From NCBI RefSeq assembly GCF_017562075.2, contig NC_054085.1, forward strand, positions 34,349,039 to 34,413,038: a stretch of 64,000 bases of DNA, read 5' to 3'. Each line of letters opens with the position of its first letter. The stretch's first letter is position 1. The notes under the pieces are model-generated. The model ran no database searches. It saw only the letters and a program-made list of their open reading frames with translations, and was not told the origin of the DNA. This document shows positions 44,894 to 57,400 of the stretch, piece after piece. This DNA comes from Anopheles merus (taxonomy: Eukaryota; Arthropoda; Insecta; Diptera; Culicidae). The translations under genes and the position numbers were made by a program.

Positions 44894-46219
44894 TTACGCA
44901 GCCAATGCTTCCAGCTCGCGCTCCACGATCTTCCGGTACTCGTCGAATCCGCCCTCGATACTCTTGACCGTACCGCCGCCACAAACCCACAGCTCCTTGC
45001 AAATCATGCGAATCAGCCGTTCGTCGTGAGACACGAGTATAACTCCACCCTGCGAAATAGAATAATCGAAACCGCGTGCGTGAATGTGTGTTTTTGTAAA
45101 AAAGAAAATTGTAATTATTCTTAAAGCGCAAAGCGAAATAAAAATAGCACATTAATATGCAAACAGAGTCACCCCCTCCACTTACCGTGTACTTGTTGAT
45201 TGCTTTGCCGAGCGCCTCGATCGTTTCGATGTCGAGATGGTTGGTCGGTTCGTCCAGCACGAGGAAGTTCGGCCGGCCCATGCACATCTTGGCGAACGCG
45301 ACGCGCGACTTCTGCCCTCCGGACAGGCTGGCGACGACCTGCAGCGCCAGATCGCCCGAAACGCCGAAGCTGCCGAGCACGCGCCGATACTCTTCGATCG
45401 GTTTGCCCGGGTACGCGTTCTGCAGCAGCTCCACGCTGTTCACCGTCATGTCGAGCTGGTCGACGTGGTGCTGGGAGAAGTAGCCGAGTCGAAGGCCACG
45501 ATGCATGTGCACCAGCCCGCCGGTCGGTTGCAGCAGGCCGACGACGATTTTCAGCAGCGTCGTCTTACCGGCACCGTTTTCACCGACCTACAAAAATTAC
45601 GGAATTATTGGCTTTGTGCTACCTTTCCCTGGATGATCCGTTCTACTCACGATACATATCCTCGAGTCGAGATTAGCACCCAAATTGACGCTGGTAAATA
45701 TCACCTTGTCCGCGCTGTACTTAAACTGCACCTCGTTCAGCGTCATCACCGGCGGATTGAGCGGTTCCACCTCGGGGAACTTCAGCGTCACCTCGATCTC
45801 CTTCTCGACCGGTTTCAGCTCGGGCCTAAAACGCAAACGAACAGTGTCCGTAAAATAAACAATGTCCACGCGCCTTACAAACTCCAACTTACAGCTTTTC
45901 CAGCATCTTAATCTTCGATTGTACGCTCGCCGCTCGGTTCGCATTGTAGCGGAACCGGTCGATAAACTCCTGCACGTGGTTCCGATGGGCCAGCTGTGCC
46001 TCGTACTCGCGCCGCTGCGCCTTGTGCCGCTCGGTGCGCGTCTTGTCGAACTGCTCGTAGTTACCCTTGAACGTTTCGATGCGCATCGAGTGCAGGTACA
46101 GGATGTCGGTCGGCACGGTGTCGAGGAAGTTCCGGTCGTGCGACACGACCAGCAGCGTCGTGGGCCAGTTCTGCAGATAGTTCTCCAGCCAGATGATTGC
46201 CTTGATGTCCAACATGTTC

Positions 46220-46250
<31 letters not shown>

Positions 46251-47373
46251 TGGAGAAGAGGGCCCGGGCCAGCGCGAGTCGCATACGCCAGCCGCCCGAG
46301 AAAGTGCGGGTCGCACGGGCCTGCATCTCCTTCGTGAAGCCCAACCCGTTCAGGATGATGGAGGCACGGGCCGGCGCTTTGTCCGCCTCGATCGTCTGCA
46401 GCTGATTGTACACCTCGGACAGCTCGTTGCCAAGGTTGGCGTCGGTCGAGCCGGCCGCTATCTGCGCGTTCAGGTCCCGCTCGCGCTGCAGCAGCTCCGT
46501 CCGCACCGTGTCGACCTCGAGCACGCTGTCCAGCGCGGTCGTATCGTCGCCCACCACCTCCTGCTCGACGTGCAGCACCGAGATGTGGCTGGGGATTTGC
46601 AGCTGCTTGCCGGAAATCATCTTCAGCAGCGTCGTCTTGCCCAGCCCGTTCCGTCCGACAAACCCGTACCGCCGGCCGGACGCCAGCAGCAAATCAGCGT
46701 TCTGCAGCAGCGTCTTGTCGCCGAACGACACGTCGAAGTTGTCGATCCGTATGTCCATCGACCGGTTCGTGCCCTTCGATTCCATTTTGTTGTCCTTCTT
46801 GCTGATCACCTGCGAAGCGGTGGCCGTCTGCAGGACCGGTGCCGTCGCTGCCGTGGCCGCTGCCGCCGCCTTCACCTCCTGCCGCTTCTCCAGCTTCTGC
46901 TGGCGCTTCGCTTCCGCCTTTTCCAGCTTTTTGCTGTCCACCTTCAGGCTGTCGTCCCGCTGCACCACCCAGATGCTCTGTATGTCGTCGTTCGCGATCT
47001 CCTGCGTAGCCGCCATCTCGCCCAGATTGATCGGGGCGGACAGAATCTTCTTGTGCTTGGGGCCACCGCCGCCACCGCCACCACCTCCTCCACCGCCACC
47101 ACCACCGTCGCCCTCTCCGTTCCCATTCTCACCGAGCGAGCCGTTCGAGGGCTTTAGCAACCGCAGAAATTTGTCGCAAATCTCGCGCACATCGTCCTCG
47201 GACTTGTCCTGTGCCACCTCGTGCAGTATCTCGCCGACCGCTTCGTACACCTCCTCGCCGTTCTCGAACTCGTCCGCGCTGCTCTGCAGGACGGTTTCCA
47301 CGTACGATAGCAGCTCGCCATCGATCGACGGGAACTCGCGCTTCAGCACGGCCGTACACGCTGCTGCCGACAT
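44894..47373 (-). CDS. Abcf3: ABC-F family ATPase ABCF3
   Basis: Four exons on the minus strand: 47373-45893, 45825-45651, 45587-45186 and 45049-44894. All have GT-AG introns (67, 63 and 136 bp) and matching phases, giving 737 residues. I start at the ATG at 47373 because MSAAACTAVLKREFPSIDGE aligns with the known ABCF3 N-terminus; a longer frame to 47478 lacks similarity. The protein has two ATP-binding cassettes and no membrane segments. The first has Walker A GRNGLGKTT (from residue 240), signature FSGGWRMR and Walker B LLLLDEPTN. The second has GENGAGKTT, LSGGQKSR and FLVLDEPTNHLD, then LVSHDERLIR. ABC-F proteins act on ribosomes or translation control rather than transport; the precise role of ABCF3 in insects is not settled. 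A run of 15 Gly at residues 90-104 is an insertion relative to the human protein. Confidence 0.97.
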
Positions 47374-47683
47374 CGCGCTTGGCTGGTGATGGCGTGTGCT
47401 TCGTTGGCAAGCACTGACCACCAGGAGAAAGTGTGCCGGAGGGTGTCGTGGGACGTCGGACGGATCACACGGGGGCAACCAGCGGACAGCTCTCTCTCTG
47501 TCCGAGGACGATGGCGGAGAGCTGGGAGACGCTTCTGTTCGCCGGCTAGATGCGGTATAGCGATGGAATGCACCACTCGTGGAAGGATTTAGTGAAAAGT
47601 GCTTTGTTTTTCCCTGTCGGGTGATTCCTCCTGCGCCGATGACAGCCGCACCAATCGCGGTCCCGTAACAATTGTTTTCCGGA
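47374..47683 (-). promoter_or_regulatory. 5' UTR and promoter region of Abcf3
   Basis: GC-rich 310-bp segment between the Abcf3 start codon and the left 53-bp inverted repeat. No TATA box or clear initiator is evident, and no intron is needed to reach the ATG. The whole proximal promoter must lie here or within the adjoining element. Confidence 0.4.
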
Positions 47684-47736
47684 CCAGAGTGACCAGAAAT
47701 ACCGATTTATCTGTATTCCTACCGATTTTTTATATG
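47684..47736 (+). repeat. left 53-bp inverted repeat
   Basis: Exact reverse complement of 49875-49927. It is followed three bases later by TACCCTACTAGCA, which resembles the ends of the nested element. Confidence 0.95.
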
Positions 47737-48523
47737 TCTACCCTACTAGCAATGAGAATGAAAAAGTGTGCGACTTTCAGGCGAGGGGCATGTAGAAGCA
47801 TGGATAGGTTGGAAATACGCGGAATTACGCGGAAGCGCGAGCGTGTTTTGGTTTCTACACAGTTTTTGCACTCACACAATTACACATGTGTGAATGTGTG
47901 CGTTCACTTTCAGCCTGCGCGCTCAGTTTGGTTTTCTCGCAGCGGCATGCGGCTATCGGTGTCTCGCTCGCACTAGTGCAGCGAGTGTTCCTCTGTGCGC
48001 TCCTTTTATTGCCACCACACGAAATCGTCAGTTCAGCTCAAGCGTTCGCCGTGAAAGGCCGCGCGCGTGTTAGCCTAAGTCCCGGGCGATCGAAGTTTCG
48101 CTAAGTGTTGAAGTGTTGTGCACATTGAAATGAAGCTGCGCTTTTCTTTCACCATTTATCTTAAATGTGTGATTTGCGCTGCTTTATTTCAATATTTTTT
48201 TACTGCATTGAACAGCAACAACGGTATTCATGCAGTTAGGTGAATATTTGAAATACGACGATTTTTTAATATAATCAATGTGTGTGGTTTGAAGCAAGAT
48301 TGTGTGGAGCTACCCTACCAGCATTAAACGGCTTTGAAGGCATTCAGAAGGCATTTAAGGCCTTAGTCGCCTTAGAAGGCGAATAAAGATTTCAACCGAA
48401 ACTTTCACGGCTGTAACGGGTTCTCTTCGAAATCTTTCAACTTTTTGATTCAAGGAGAACAGATAGCTTACCGCCATCTTAGCTTGTTTATATACTGAAT
48501 TTGCACCTGTACCAATGTAACTG

Positions 48524-48585
48524 CCAAATAGAGCAGTGACAACGCTTTTGGTTCCGAACCGAGAAAGCGTGTGTTCAAATCCAGA
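48524..48585 (+). repeat. tRNA-like SINE head (tentative)
   Basis: TAGAGCAGTGA resembles a Pol III A box and GTGTTCAAATCC a B box, about 45 nt apart. No tRNA cloverleaf is intact. It lies inside the nested element. Confidence 0.3.
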
Positions 48586-48863
48586 TTTTTATGATCTTTT
48601 TTCTGCGTTTATTTCTTTTTAAATTATTTTTTTCTTACTATAATTACTTTAAACAAAATTTATGTGAAGCGAAATTAAAATAATACCTTTTTAAAAAAAC
48701 ATAATAATTACACTATGTTCACCGTTCATTATCAGGATGGGAGAAATATGTATCTCATTTTTCCTTTTATTTTAGTTATCGAAATGAGTTTGGTATATTA
48801 TCACCTTTCAATGAGTTGGTCTTTAACAACCGAATAATGTAGACCATCTTTAATAAAGAGAAA

Positions 48864-48921
48864 TAGCTCAGAGCTTAACGCAAGAGATCATAACACGTAA
48901 ATCGTGCTATCGAATCTCACG
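48864..48921 (+). repeat. second tRNA-like SINE head (tentative)
   Basis: TAGCTCAGAG followed about 40 nt later by TATCGAATCTC gives A-box-like and B-box-like motifs at Pol III spacing. Weak evidence, with no recognisable cloverleaf. Confidence 0.28.
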
Positions 48922-49874
48922 CTCATATCTGGGAACACTACAACAGTGCAGTGCTGAAGACGCTTGTAAGGTTTTCTTTTGACTGTTGCAATTTCAAATT
49001 TCAAATCAAAAGCGAAATTTTTCATTGACATATTTCAAAGGCATTTAATTACTGCTAAATGCACTGCTGATCGCCTTCAATTCGCCGGCGATTACGAGGC
49101 GATTAGAAGGCATTTAACGGAAATTTGCGGGTAGGGTATGTATTTAAATGTTCTTTTATTCGCAATAAAAGTGATGAAATATAAACCGAGTTTGATGGGT
49201 TCAAGTTTTTCTTTTGATTCGGGTGCACCAAGTCTGTGTAAAGGGAAGCGCACAGCGCGCTAAGAAAGAAACGAGCGGGAGGGGGTTTCAGTCCAGCGCA
49301 GCACAACTCGCTGGAATCAAGTGGGGTATCAATTCAGCGCAGCGCAAGCCGAAAGAAACGGAAAGGAAGGGGTATAAGGAAAAGACAATGAAACAGCGCG
49401 AGCGAGCGTTCTTTTCAGTGAGAGCGCCTCGTGCATTTTAAAGGCATGCAATAGAGCGCATTCTTTCCGTGGTAGCGCTCCATCCGCCATTTTTAATTTT
49501 TAGCTCAAAATAACGGACTTCGGATCCGATCTTGGGCCGGACCCCCACCGTGTATTTCTACTTACCCCTCGCCTGAAAATTTCATTCTCTTTGTCTGTCG
49601 GGTAAGCTTTAACCGCCGACAGTGAGATTCAAATTCAAATTTAAATGATTTTCTTTGACGAGCAATTCTCGGAATCCACGCAACTGACATTTTCTACTTA
49701 TTATGGCAAACAAACGTGCATCAGCGCGATAAGTAACAAATAAGGCTAGCCTGGAATAATCCTTGAAACAGCATCCCAAGCGCCACAGATTAAGCTTAAA
49801 TGACTTAAAAATCAAATATCTGTGATTTTCGGTAGGATAAACGGAAAATCGGTAATTTTAGGGCGGTCATCTGG

Positions 49875-49927
49875 CATATAAAAAATCGGTAGGAATACAG
49901 ATAAATCGGTATTTCTGGTCACTCTGG
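49875..49927 (-). repeat. right 53-bp inverted repeat
   Basis: Exact reverse complement of 47684-47736. Confidence 0.95.
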
Positions 49928-52344
49928 CGCTGAGCGTGTGTGTGCGTGTTTTTGCAATTTTTGACGTTGACGTTTTGACAGCCGGAGGCCACGGTTGATA
50001 GAGATATTTCAAAATCGTGCGATGGTGGCGGTTTCGCGGAGGAAATCAGATAGATATTTAGAAGAAAGGAATGAAATAGCAGCCAAAAAAATGTGATAAA
50101 TTGAAAAAGATTATTTTTTGCAATATTTCACCCTAAACACAACAATAAAACGTACTTTGAGCAACGCCAGACCGATCAAATGTCGATCAACCTTGCCGAA
50201 GCGATGCGAAACCGTCTCCCTCCACCGAATCCGGTTTATCCGTGTATGATCGAGAGGGGCTCAGATTGTTTCGTGTTGTTGTGCTCGCTGGTTGTGGCTG
50301 GCGTTGAAGAAACTAACAAGTGTTCAATTGAAACAAAAAAAAGCAACAATAAAGCTGACCGTCCCCCTGGGTCTGTTATCAGCGTTAGTACGAGTGATCA
50401 ATCAATTGCGGGTGCGAAAATAGTACGTGACGGTACCGATATCGCACAGATTCGTTTCCCACCTCTCTATCTCTCATTCAACCCACGTAAATAGCCAAAA
50501 CGATAAGATAAAACCGGAGTGCTTTTCGGTGCACAAACGGGAAGAGCTCCAGCACTGGTCACCGGTAAGAAATGTCAGCAAGGGTCTGTTGTTCGTGATG
50601 TTTAGTTTACGCGTTTAGGCAGTTTTGGAGTTCTGGCAAGGGGAGGGCCTAAAAGTGAAGTGCGCTGCGCGAAGAAACGACCGAGAAGAATAAAACCTCA
50701 CGAGAGAGACGGTGAGACAGTGTCGGGCTGTGCGCCGCTGGCTTGGCTGCAGCGCCACCGTGTAAAGTGAAAGGTCAATGCAAGTAAAGGGAGCCTTTCT
50801 GTGCCTACTCGATGCTCGTGGGCCTTAGCTACTTTACGACCACCATCACCGCTCACATTCATGCTACCCTTACATTAAACCCTTTCAGTTCTAAGTCTAA
50901 GGCCCAAAGCCTTTACGGGATCGTAAAAGCGTCAAGCGTCTCCCGGTGCGTGCGCGGAATTTGGCCCACAGTATGGCAGCGTTGTTTGCGGGCTTTGGCT
51001 TTGTTTTTGTGCGGAATTTCCCCGTGGTTACTTGTTTACGTGTTCATGTCTTTTACCCCCAGTCGCGGTTCGTTTTGTGTTTAACCCTTTAAGTCTTTTA
51101 GGACTCAACGCGCAAAACAACCAGCGCCCCTTTCCCAAATGCTTCCCTCCCTCTTGTTGCTATTGCTTGCCGTCGTCGGTTACCAGGGCAACGGAAAAAG
51201 CGCGTGAAGAATGTGTGAAGAAAGCAGCCCAGTTGCGACACAGCAACAACACAGCCGCATTGCGTTGAGTTTGCTGCATTCCGCCCGTTAGTGTAAAGGT
51301 TCGGTTCTCGGTTTCGGAAGGAAAAGGTGTGGAATTTGTTACTTACCACGGAGGCAGTGTGTGGCCGTGTTTGCCTGTTTGTGTGTGTGTGTTTTTGTGT
51401 GACGAGAATGCTAGAGTAAAACCCCCGGTGTGTGAGACCTCCCGAGCCCAAACGATTTGAAGGGCGTGAATAATAAATTACAGAAGAATTCAGCCGCAAG
51501 GAAAGACTCCTCGGTTGCAATGTGTGTGTGTGTGTGTGTGTGTTTGTGTGCCTTAACAGTTAAATCGCGATAAAAATTAAGCCCTACTTTAAAGTGCTTT
51601 CCATGTATGTGTGTGTGTCTTGTGTGTTGGGCTGTGTAATTAAATTATCGAGCGAGATTGATGATCTTTCCCCACCAGCAGCAGCACCACCTGGTGGAAG
51701 CTGCAAAAGGGAAAAGGGAAGGGTGTGGTGAGACAGTTTTCTGTTCAAATCTGGTTGAAGGTGGGTACCGTTAGCAACCATAATCCGAACATGGCAGGCA
51801 TGGCTGATTGTGTGTGTGTGGTTTTGTTTGGAGAAACCCCTGAAGCAAAGGGCGAACCGATCTCGATAAAGAAGTCATCAGAAGATCGAGCTCGACACTC
51901 TAATAAGGTATGTTAAAGAATGCACTGTTATAGTCAAATCATTTTTCATGTCTTGTCGAGTTCATTTGTGCTTCATTACCAAATATCAGCAAATAAACAA
52001 AAAAGGTCAAAAATCACTGATCATCATTTAACAACAAAAGACACATTTCTAGCCATCTTAAGGGTCAATCTTTCTTTCCTTCCTCTCGCGTCGTAAACTT
52101 TCCGCGCTTGAGAAGAAGAAGTGGCGGAATTTGTTATGTTTATTCCCCTTCTCCATCCTGTGGGCCATGAGATGATGCTGGTTTCCGTTTTCCGTTGTCA
52201 GCTCGCCTGTTTTCTCACCCCTGCCTCTCCCATGTGGGAAAACATTAATTCGTCAACTTGTGGCGGTCTGTTGAAAGCTTTGCCCCACCTTCTCCTGAAA
52301 CATGACAAAAACCCCAAGGGGAGGAGGGGAATGCCATGTTTTTG

Positions 52345-52345
52345 G

Positions 52346-52377
<32 letters not shown>

Positions 52378-52378
52378 G
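52345..52378. repeat. (GTT)n trinucleotide repeat
   Basis: About eleven GTT units in tandem, in noncoding DNA. Confidence 0.93.
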
Positions 52379-54189
52379 GAGTGTCGTTTGATGAAACATA
52401 AAACAAAAATTAAGACACAAAATTAAACCAAACGCGGGTGAAAGGTATTTTATGAATCATTAATTTTGAAGCAGCCAGGAAAAGAGCTGTAGAATGGCCG
52501 AAAGGTAACACACAAACACACACACCCAAGATTTGTGCTAAACAATTCCAGCTCATCCCTCGGGTGACCCACTTAGCATTAATCTGGATCTTGATTTTGT
52601 GTATCTAGCGCGCGTTTTTTTGCGCACGTTTTCCATGTGACCGTTGCAATGTTGAGCTTTCGGCGCTAAGCTGTTGATAGTGTCATCATATTTGTCATCA
52701 GCAAACGTCATCAGCTATGGAGATACGGAAAGAGATAAGCGCATTCTTAGAACGATAGTTATCTATTAGCTATTTTTTAATCCGAACCAATGTTATCTAT
52801 TTCTTTGATGAGCAACAAATTGTAACAGCAATCACTGCATATTCGAGCTCAAATATCGGAGTCCAAAGAAATGTCCTCATTAGCTAATGAAACAATTTGT
52901 TTTGGTATAAAAAAGTGCTTCACACACACACACATACACGCTAGAGGAGTAATCAATTTGCCATCAAATTTAGATTGAAATATTTTCCTTCGCCTTTCTC
53001 TGTTCGCTTTTCAATTCGATATTTCACATCGCGCTCGGTTAAATGTAATATCCATTTCCGCTTGGCAGTTGTAGTAGCTCATTTGCCTTACCTTGCTACT
53101 TCCAGCCATTAAGCTGTGTGATTACACATGTTTCTGTAGAATTCATTTGCCTACCGGCACGATGGGCAATATGAGCAAAGGGGGGAAACAGAGTAAAGAA
53201 AATCGAGCAAAATAGAGCAATCACATGAAAGTAGATTAATCAAAATTGGTTCCAGTGTGTGCACTCAGTACCAAGATGATGGGTGTATGCTGCACGGACT
53301 CATAGGCACCGTAATGAGGGAGAGAAGGAATTGAATTTGAATGTTCATAAAAGAATTTGGAAGGTTTTACTTTCTACCGATACACAGGGGGGTGCCCTTA
53401 ACGTAGTTTCCGTAACGAGTGTGGCAGTCATTTTCAAATTTAATTTTAATTACACCCCCCTCAGTTCAATGTTAGCTAGCATAGTAGAGGATGCCCACTG
53501 GTGCTTTGGTTACGGCTGGCTTGCAAGCGAGAGAGGGTCCAGTTACAGGTTTCAAACAGCCATGCGTGTGTGTGTTCTTGCGCAAAAAGGTGAAGCGGCG
53601 GGGTCGCACATGGGAAGATGCATCCGTCGGATGGGCAGCAGGTGGTGGGCGATGGTTTCATGCTTCGCAAAGCGCATCGCCGTTGCCCGCTGCTGCATCA
53701 TACAATGAGAGAGGGTGGACGAAAGAAGAGGTTAGGCCGATGTTTCGAGTGCTCCCCCAAATCGAGAAGAGGAATTGTTTTCGTTCGGCGGGTCGCTCCC
53801 GGTGGTTTTTCCCTTTTGGGTAAGTCTCGGTTGGTCAAGTCCCGGGGGACGACTACTCTCGTGATGGTCAAATCAGCTTCATTTACTGTCCCCTCGTTGG
53901 AATGTGACTCGGGGAGCCATTATGTGCGAACGTGTGCGTGTTTGTTTTTTTTATTTTTATACGGTTTTTCTTCACACCCGGGAATGAGGTACAAGGGAAC
54001 GGACTCTTCTCTCCTTTGGGGAAACATGCTTCACAATAATGAAAGGGTCTTAATTTAAATGTATGTGCTGTGTGTTGTAAGTGTTGCATAATGACTCTAG
54101 AGTATAAACATCGTTGATTTAAATGGTGTGAACTTATATACATCTCATCAAACATGTTAAATTATTAAGAGCTGTATATTACTAATTCG

Positions 54190-54260
54190 AGTTGGAATGA
54201 GATTTGAACTGTGATCAAGTGTGATGTGTAGCCTCGCGTTGACAATTAGACTATGGAGTC
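54190..54260 (-). repeat. tRNA-derived SINE head (tentative)
   Basis: On the minus strand TAGTCTAATTGTC fits the Pol III A box and AGTTCAAATCTC fits the B box, spaced about as in a tRNA. The acceptor arm does not pair, so it is not a functional tRNA gene. Confidence 0.45.
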
Positions 54261-54377
54261 GTATGGTCACTATTGGGCAAAATGTGGCTTTTATTCTTTT
54301 GTTTATTACGCTTTGCTGAGACCTCAATGAAATGAATAACCCATATTAGCACTTTAAGGGTTAATCAATAATGCATT

Positions 54378-54379
<2 letters not shown>

Positions 54380-54443
<64 letters not shown>
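54380..54443. repeat. (TC)n microsatellite
   Basis: A 64-bp uninterrupted TC run. Confidence 0.97.
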
Positions 54444-54448
<5 letters not shown>

Positions 54449-57400
54449 AACAAGACCATTCAATGCTACACTAAAAAAAGCTTTCCTTTTGCTCGATTCC
54501 TTTCCCGGTTTTGACTACTGCTGCTAAGTGATTGCGTACTGGGCCGTTCTCCCTGCACACATGCAGAAAGGAAAAAGGGAACCAGAAAGTGGAAACAAGA
54601 GCACAATCAGCAAAAACAGTCTGCTGGCGAGACGCCGACCGCTTTGCCCCAGTGCAAGAAAAGAAAGCAAATCGAGTCTGGCTGAATGTCGGAACCGATG
54701 GTAAGCGGCGTTTCATGTGCTCTCCCGGGCTGCCGTGTGTTTTTCCTAGATGTTGAGAGAAACAACCTTTTCTGGAGACATGTGGAAGGGGAATCGTGCT
54801 AGGCATTTTAAAACAGCACACTAATGTTATCGTTAAAGCCTGCGAATCTGTCTGCGAACGGAACAGTAATAAATGAATTAACTCTTCGTGATCAGGAGCT
54901 CAGACAACCTCAGACAAGGCTTAGATCCGATGGAACTAAGCTTGAAACTTTAACGTGAATCGGCCTTAGTTTAGTTTCTAACTCGATAATTCAAACATGC
55001 TCTCAAGCCGGTGGTGGTTGGATTCCCCAACCGGTAACATACACCAACACACCTTGAACCGCGGTCACTTCAAACCAGCCGTGTGTGGTGGTGTTGCGTG
55101 TGTGGTGATGTTATTCGTACAATGATCCGGATTCGTTTGTGCAAGCCGCACTGCGCGCACGTTGGCTTCATTGTAGCGTCCCGAAGGGTTGCTGTTGTTG
55201 CAGCAACACAAAAAACCACAAAAACATGTTTCGCACACACACACACACACTTACGCATACCAGCATAAAACAAGACTGACCAGACGGTGGCCCCAGAGCA
55301 TGCATACATTGGCCGTGCTCATTCGCCCCGACAAGACAAGGTACAGTAGGGGGGTAACAGGCAAAACATGTGGAACGGGAGGGGTGGCATTAAAAATGGT
55401 AAAAAATTCGCGAATTTGCGCAACAACGCTCGGATCTTGTCTCCGGGCGGGTCTTTTCCCTCCGTTCGGTTGGGTTCAAAACAGTTCCGAACAAAAACAC
55501 GTTTTGCCACCTCGTGCTTGAATCTCTCGCGCTGTGTTCACAAACAGCCATCATCGTCATCATCATCATCGTGCTATCGTGATCCTTCTGCTCTTGATCA
55601 CATCTAGGTTTTATGACCTTGTGTGTCTATCGTCGTGGAGTTGGGTGTATTGCAATGAGCGAAAAACCCGCTCCACCACCGTCGAGCCACACCAACCGTA
55701 ACGGAACTGGCTTGTTGGCGAAATTCAAAACTAGCCTACCACGCCCCGTCCCAGACCCCGTCCGACCTCGTGGCAGAGCGGGGGGGTGGTGGTCGTAGCC
55801 TCTCATCATGCATGCATGTTCCCGCTTTTGCAAACAAGCTTCCCGAGATGCGCGCACATAAAAATCGTCATCAGCCCGTCTCTGCGCTCGCCGATCCGGC
55901 TTGCCTGCTTTTCCCTTCGGTTGCGGAGTGTTCTTCTGCTTCTTCTTCGTTTCGGATGTTTCGCAGCGCTTGTTTTACCGGTTCGTTCCGGAGATGCGAT
56001 CCTGGTGTCCCAGTTTTTTTCATGCCCTTACTCTCTGCTCCTCTATCCTCTTCTCTGTCCGGTGAAAAGATATAGCAGATACAGTGCGTTTCCCTTTTTC
56101 AGGGCTTTTTGTTCTTTGCCAAGTTTGGTTAGTTTTTTAACTATTGTGCAAAGCTTACATACTTTTTACGATATATATAGAGCTTGATTAAATTGTTATC
56201 TTGATTGATTAATTTGGTAATTTTTACATTGATTTGGCTTTTTTTTGGCAACGCACTGTACATTCCACAGGTACATACACATGTTGGCCAGCCAGGGGCT
56301 TGGTTCTTTATTTCCCGAAACGACCACAACTCTCGATGATCATGATGATGCTTCTCTGCTACGGCAGTTCTCTCACGAGACTTGCTTGCGGTCAAGTATT
56401 CTTTTCTGCCCTTTTTACACTTTAAATTTCTCATTCCCATGGTTTATTTTTTGGGAAATTTCACTCAATTTATCATTCTGCTTTACCTCTCCGATTTTCA
56501 TGTCCGGATTGTCCACTTTCTTTGCTTTGAAATGTGTTCTTGATGTTCTTTTGGAATATATGATCTACGAGGACTTTTGGATTTTTAGTTTAACATACTT
56601 TTTATGTTATTCTTCGTTACTTATACTTTTTTTAATTTATTGATGCTGTTAGTAAATCTCGTTAAAATCGCCATGTTATTAAACAATAACTGTAGGACAA
56701 AAACGTAACGATTTGTTTGTTAAAAAACCTTTGATTCAAATCAGCATGTTCCAAGCGAGAATCCAATCCCATCCGACTGTGCAGCAGTTCGTGCATCTAA
56801 ACATGCCACCATCGAGCTGCCACGACGGTATCACATTAATCCTCCTATAGTATATCCATCATTCCAATTAAAAGCAAACCGCATGGTAGAGAAATTTAAA
56901 CAAACCTCTAGAGATTGTTTCAATTAACATTCTCGCACAAATAATCCACAGTCCCACCTTTTACGACTAACGAAGAAAGTTTTCTATCCGTTATATCCAT
57001 TGCATCTCCCCACTCTCTACCCCACATCACATCCGATCACACGCTGTATTTACACTGTACACGTGGTGCCATAATTCATTCCATTCATTAATTCGCTGTT
57101 CGAATCGGTTTCGTGTTGGGGGCGAGGGTGTGTTTGGTGCTTTGGGCAGTTACTTTGTTGGTGTGTACCTGCCGCACCTTCTCGATTTGCCAAGGTTGCC
57201 CGGAATAGATCACGCGCGCGAGCGCCACCAGCGAGTCCGCAAATCATTTCGCGATTGGTACGGATTCTTTCGTGCCGTTATGGTTCTATGGGCAGAAAGC
57301 AGCGCAAAGTTTAGACGATAACGAAATTCGTGCTTTATAGGAATTTGAAGCACTTTCTATGAGTCGCTCGGTTTGGGATAATAATTTTTTTGCAACACAC

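Larger units (their letters stand above)
48311..49138. mobile_element. nested MITE-like element with TACCCTACC ends
   Basis: The left end reads TACCCTACCAGCA (48311-48323) and the right end read backwards reads TACCCTACCCGCA (49138-49126). If the outermost TA is a target duplication, the ends are CCCTACC with TA on both sides, as in Tc1/mariner-type MITEs. Subterminal copies of GAAGGCATTTAA occur near both ends (about 48347 and 49107), a further sign of related termini. The 828 bp encode no transposase. The family is not identified. Confidence 0.5.
47684..49927. mobile_element. 2.24-kb segment bounded by perfect 53-bp inverted repeats
   Basis: The 53 bp at 47684-47736 (beginning CCAGAGTGACCAGAAATACC) recur as an exact reverse complement at 49875-49927. 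Identity stops on both sides at once, as for terminal inverted repeats. Internal to the right copy, a diverged second version of the same motif appears (ACCGATTTTCCGTTTATCC on the minus strand, near 49834-49852). No transposase-like frame exists inside, so it would be a non-autonomous DNA element. I cannot see a target-site duplication: the flanks GTTTTCCGGA and CGCTGAGCGT do not match. The alternative is two solo copies of a repeat inserted in opposite orientations. The family is not recognised. Confidence 0.65.

Noticed and set aside
45862..47389. Plus-strand frames of 431 and 327 residues
   Set aside because: Antisense shadows of Abcf3, which is supported by both ATP-binding cassettes and matching splice phases.
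53283..53708. 141-residue plus-strand frame
   Set aside because: No recognisable domain or coding bias; competing frames of similar length overlap it.
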